DNA of 6,168 bases from Methanobacterium sp. (GTDB taxonomy: Archaea > Methanobacteriota > Methanobacteria > Methanobacteriales > Methanobacteriaceae), in the NCBI GenBank assembly GCA_012838205.1, contig DUPR01000068.1, positions 1-6,168 of the forward strand, read 5' to 3'. A program made the translations under genes and the position numbers. Shown here one piece after another: positions 5,414-6,168 of the stretch. The notes below the pieces were generated by a model. It saw only the letters and a list, made by a program, of their open reading frames with translations, was not told the DNA's origin and searched no databases. The first letter of the stretch is position 1; each line of letters opens with the position of its first letter.

Positions 5414-5483
5414 TTTATTCCATTTAAAACCATTTAATACAATTTCTCCCAACAGGAAATTGAATTACAAAATAAAATCGATT

Positions 5484-6168
5484 CTATTTAATTATTGATT
5501 TTAACAAGGCCATCCGCACTGGCACCCCATAAAAAGCTTGTTGAAAGTATTTTCCATAAGGGGTGTTGTCCACGTCATGGGATATTTCATCTACCCTTGG
5601 CAGGGGATGCATCACTATCGCTTCACTTCCTTGCAGTAGCTTAGAATCAATGGTATAAGCGCCTTTAATTTTCAAATATTCTTGAGGGTCAGGAAAGCGT
5701 TCTTTTTGTATTCTAGTCACATATAAAACATCAGCATAAGCTAAAACATCTCGTATATCTTCAGTTTCTTGTACACTTACCCCAGCAGCTGCTAGGTCAT
5801 GGAGTGTTTCACGTGGCATTTTCAGTTCTGAAGGTGACACAAAACTCATCTTAACCCCAAACATGGCTAAAGCGTATGAAAGAGAGTGAACAGTCCTCCC
5901 ATACTTTAAATCACCTATTAAAGCTACGTGAAGTTCATCAATATCACCTAGTAGACGTTGCATTGTGTATAAATCTAAAAGAGTCTGAGTGGGGTGTTGA
6001 CCTGCCCCATCACCAGCATTTATGACTGGGACATCCACCACTTCCGCAACATAACGGGCTGTTCCTTCCATATTATGGCGTATGACTAAGGCATCAGCAT
6101 ATTTTCCAACAGTTCGAACTGTATCAGTTAAATTTTCTCCCTTAGTGGCTGAACTAGTTTCAGTTTCA
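5484..6168 (-). CDS. pyrB: Aspartate carbamoyltransferase catalytic subunit, N-terminus outside the window
   Basis: PyrB condenses carbamoyl phosphate with aspartate, the committed step of pyrimidine synthesis, in the cytoplasm. The window holds 227 C-terminal codons of an expected 300-310; the frame runs open past the right edge, so the methionine at 6071 is internal. Visible active-site elements, numbered within the fragment, are the 80s-loop TKGE with K9, [10 protein letters not shown] (29-38), the substrate loop [19 protein letters not shown] with H58, [11 protein letters not shown] with R91, TRIQKER with R152 and Q154, and HPLPRVDEI with P188-L189. All match the E. coli residues K84, R105, H134, R167, R229/Q231 and P266/L267. 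The STRTR carbamoyl-phosphate motif lies beyond the edge. The regulatory chain pyrI is not in the window. The gene ends TAG, faces cdc6 tail to tail, and is read toward the origin. Confidence 0.97.
   Translation of the reverse strand, partial: ETETSSATKGENLTDTVRTVGKYADALVIRHNMEGTARYVAEVVDVPVINAGDGAGQHPTQTLLDLYTMQRLLGDIDELHVALIGDLKYGRTVHSLSYALAMFGVKMSFVSPSELKMPRETLHDLAAAGVSVQETEDIRDVLAYADVLYVTRIQKERFPDPQEYLKIKGAYTIDSKLLQGSEAIVMHPLPRVDEISHDVDNTPYGKYFQQAFYGVPVRMALLKSIIK

Overview
The window fits a low-GC methanogenic archaeon of the order Methanobacteriales. An Orc1/Cdc6 initiator gene sits beside a field of repeats that match, from memory, the 13-bp Cdc6-1 binding repeat TTTACACTTGAAA of Methanothermobacter thermautotrophicus. 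The protein content also fits: CbiG and CbiB of the anaerobic cobamide pathway, a UPF0147 protein and a class II (fuculose-phosphate-type) aldolase. Genus cannot be fixed from the sequence alone.

Layout from left to right. (1) Positions 1-134 hold the 3' end of a class II aldolase gene on the plus strand. (2) A convergent AT-rich spacer follows, then three minus-strand genes pointing away from the origin: a UPF0147 gene (279-533), cbiG (760-1749) and cbiB (1884-2900). Their spacers carry T-tracts or a hairpin that look like terminators, plus candidate TATA boxes, so they are probably separate transcription units. (3) Positions 2901-4240 are non-coding and contain a replication origin. Five copies of ATTTCAAGTGTAA lie on the left and five inverted copies (TTACACTTGAAAT) on the right. 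They flank about 376 nt of roughly 80% A+T DNA, the likely unwinding element. (4) orc1/cdc6 (4241-5389) follows on the plus strand, about 170 nt from the last repeat. (5) A convergent, left-truncated pyrB (aspartate carbamoyltransferase catalytic chain) runs off the right edge on the minus strand.

Functionally, the initiator gene and its binding sites form one self-contained replication module; Orc1/Cdc6 would bind the ten sites, open the AT-rich centre and load MCM, and may also regulate its own gene. The genes next to the origin on both sides are read away from it, so they are co-directional with the expected forks; pyrB is the exception. CbiG and CbiB act in cobamide synthesis, which methanogens need for the corrinoid methyltransferase Mtr.

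The standout is the symmetrical architecture of the origin: outward-pointing pyrimidine tracts after each core, a shared C-to-G variant in two copies, and a longer perfect inverted repeat formed by the two innermost copies. It is a known class of element, not a new system. I saw no CRISPR array, tRNA, rRNA or insertion sequence.
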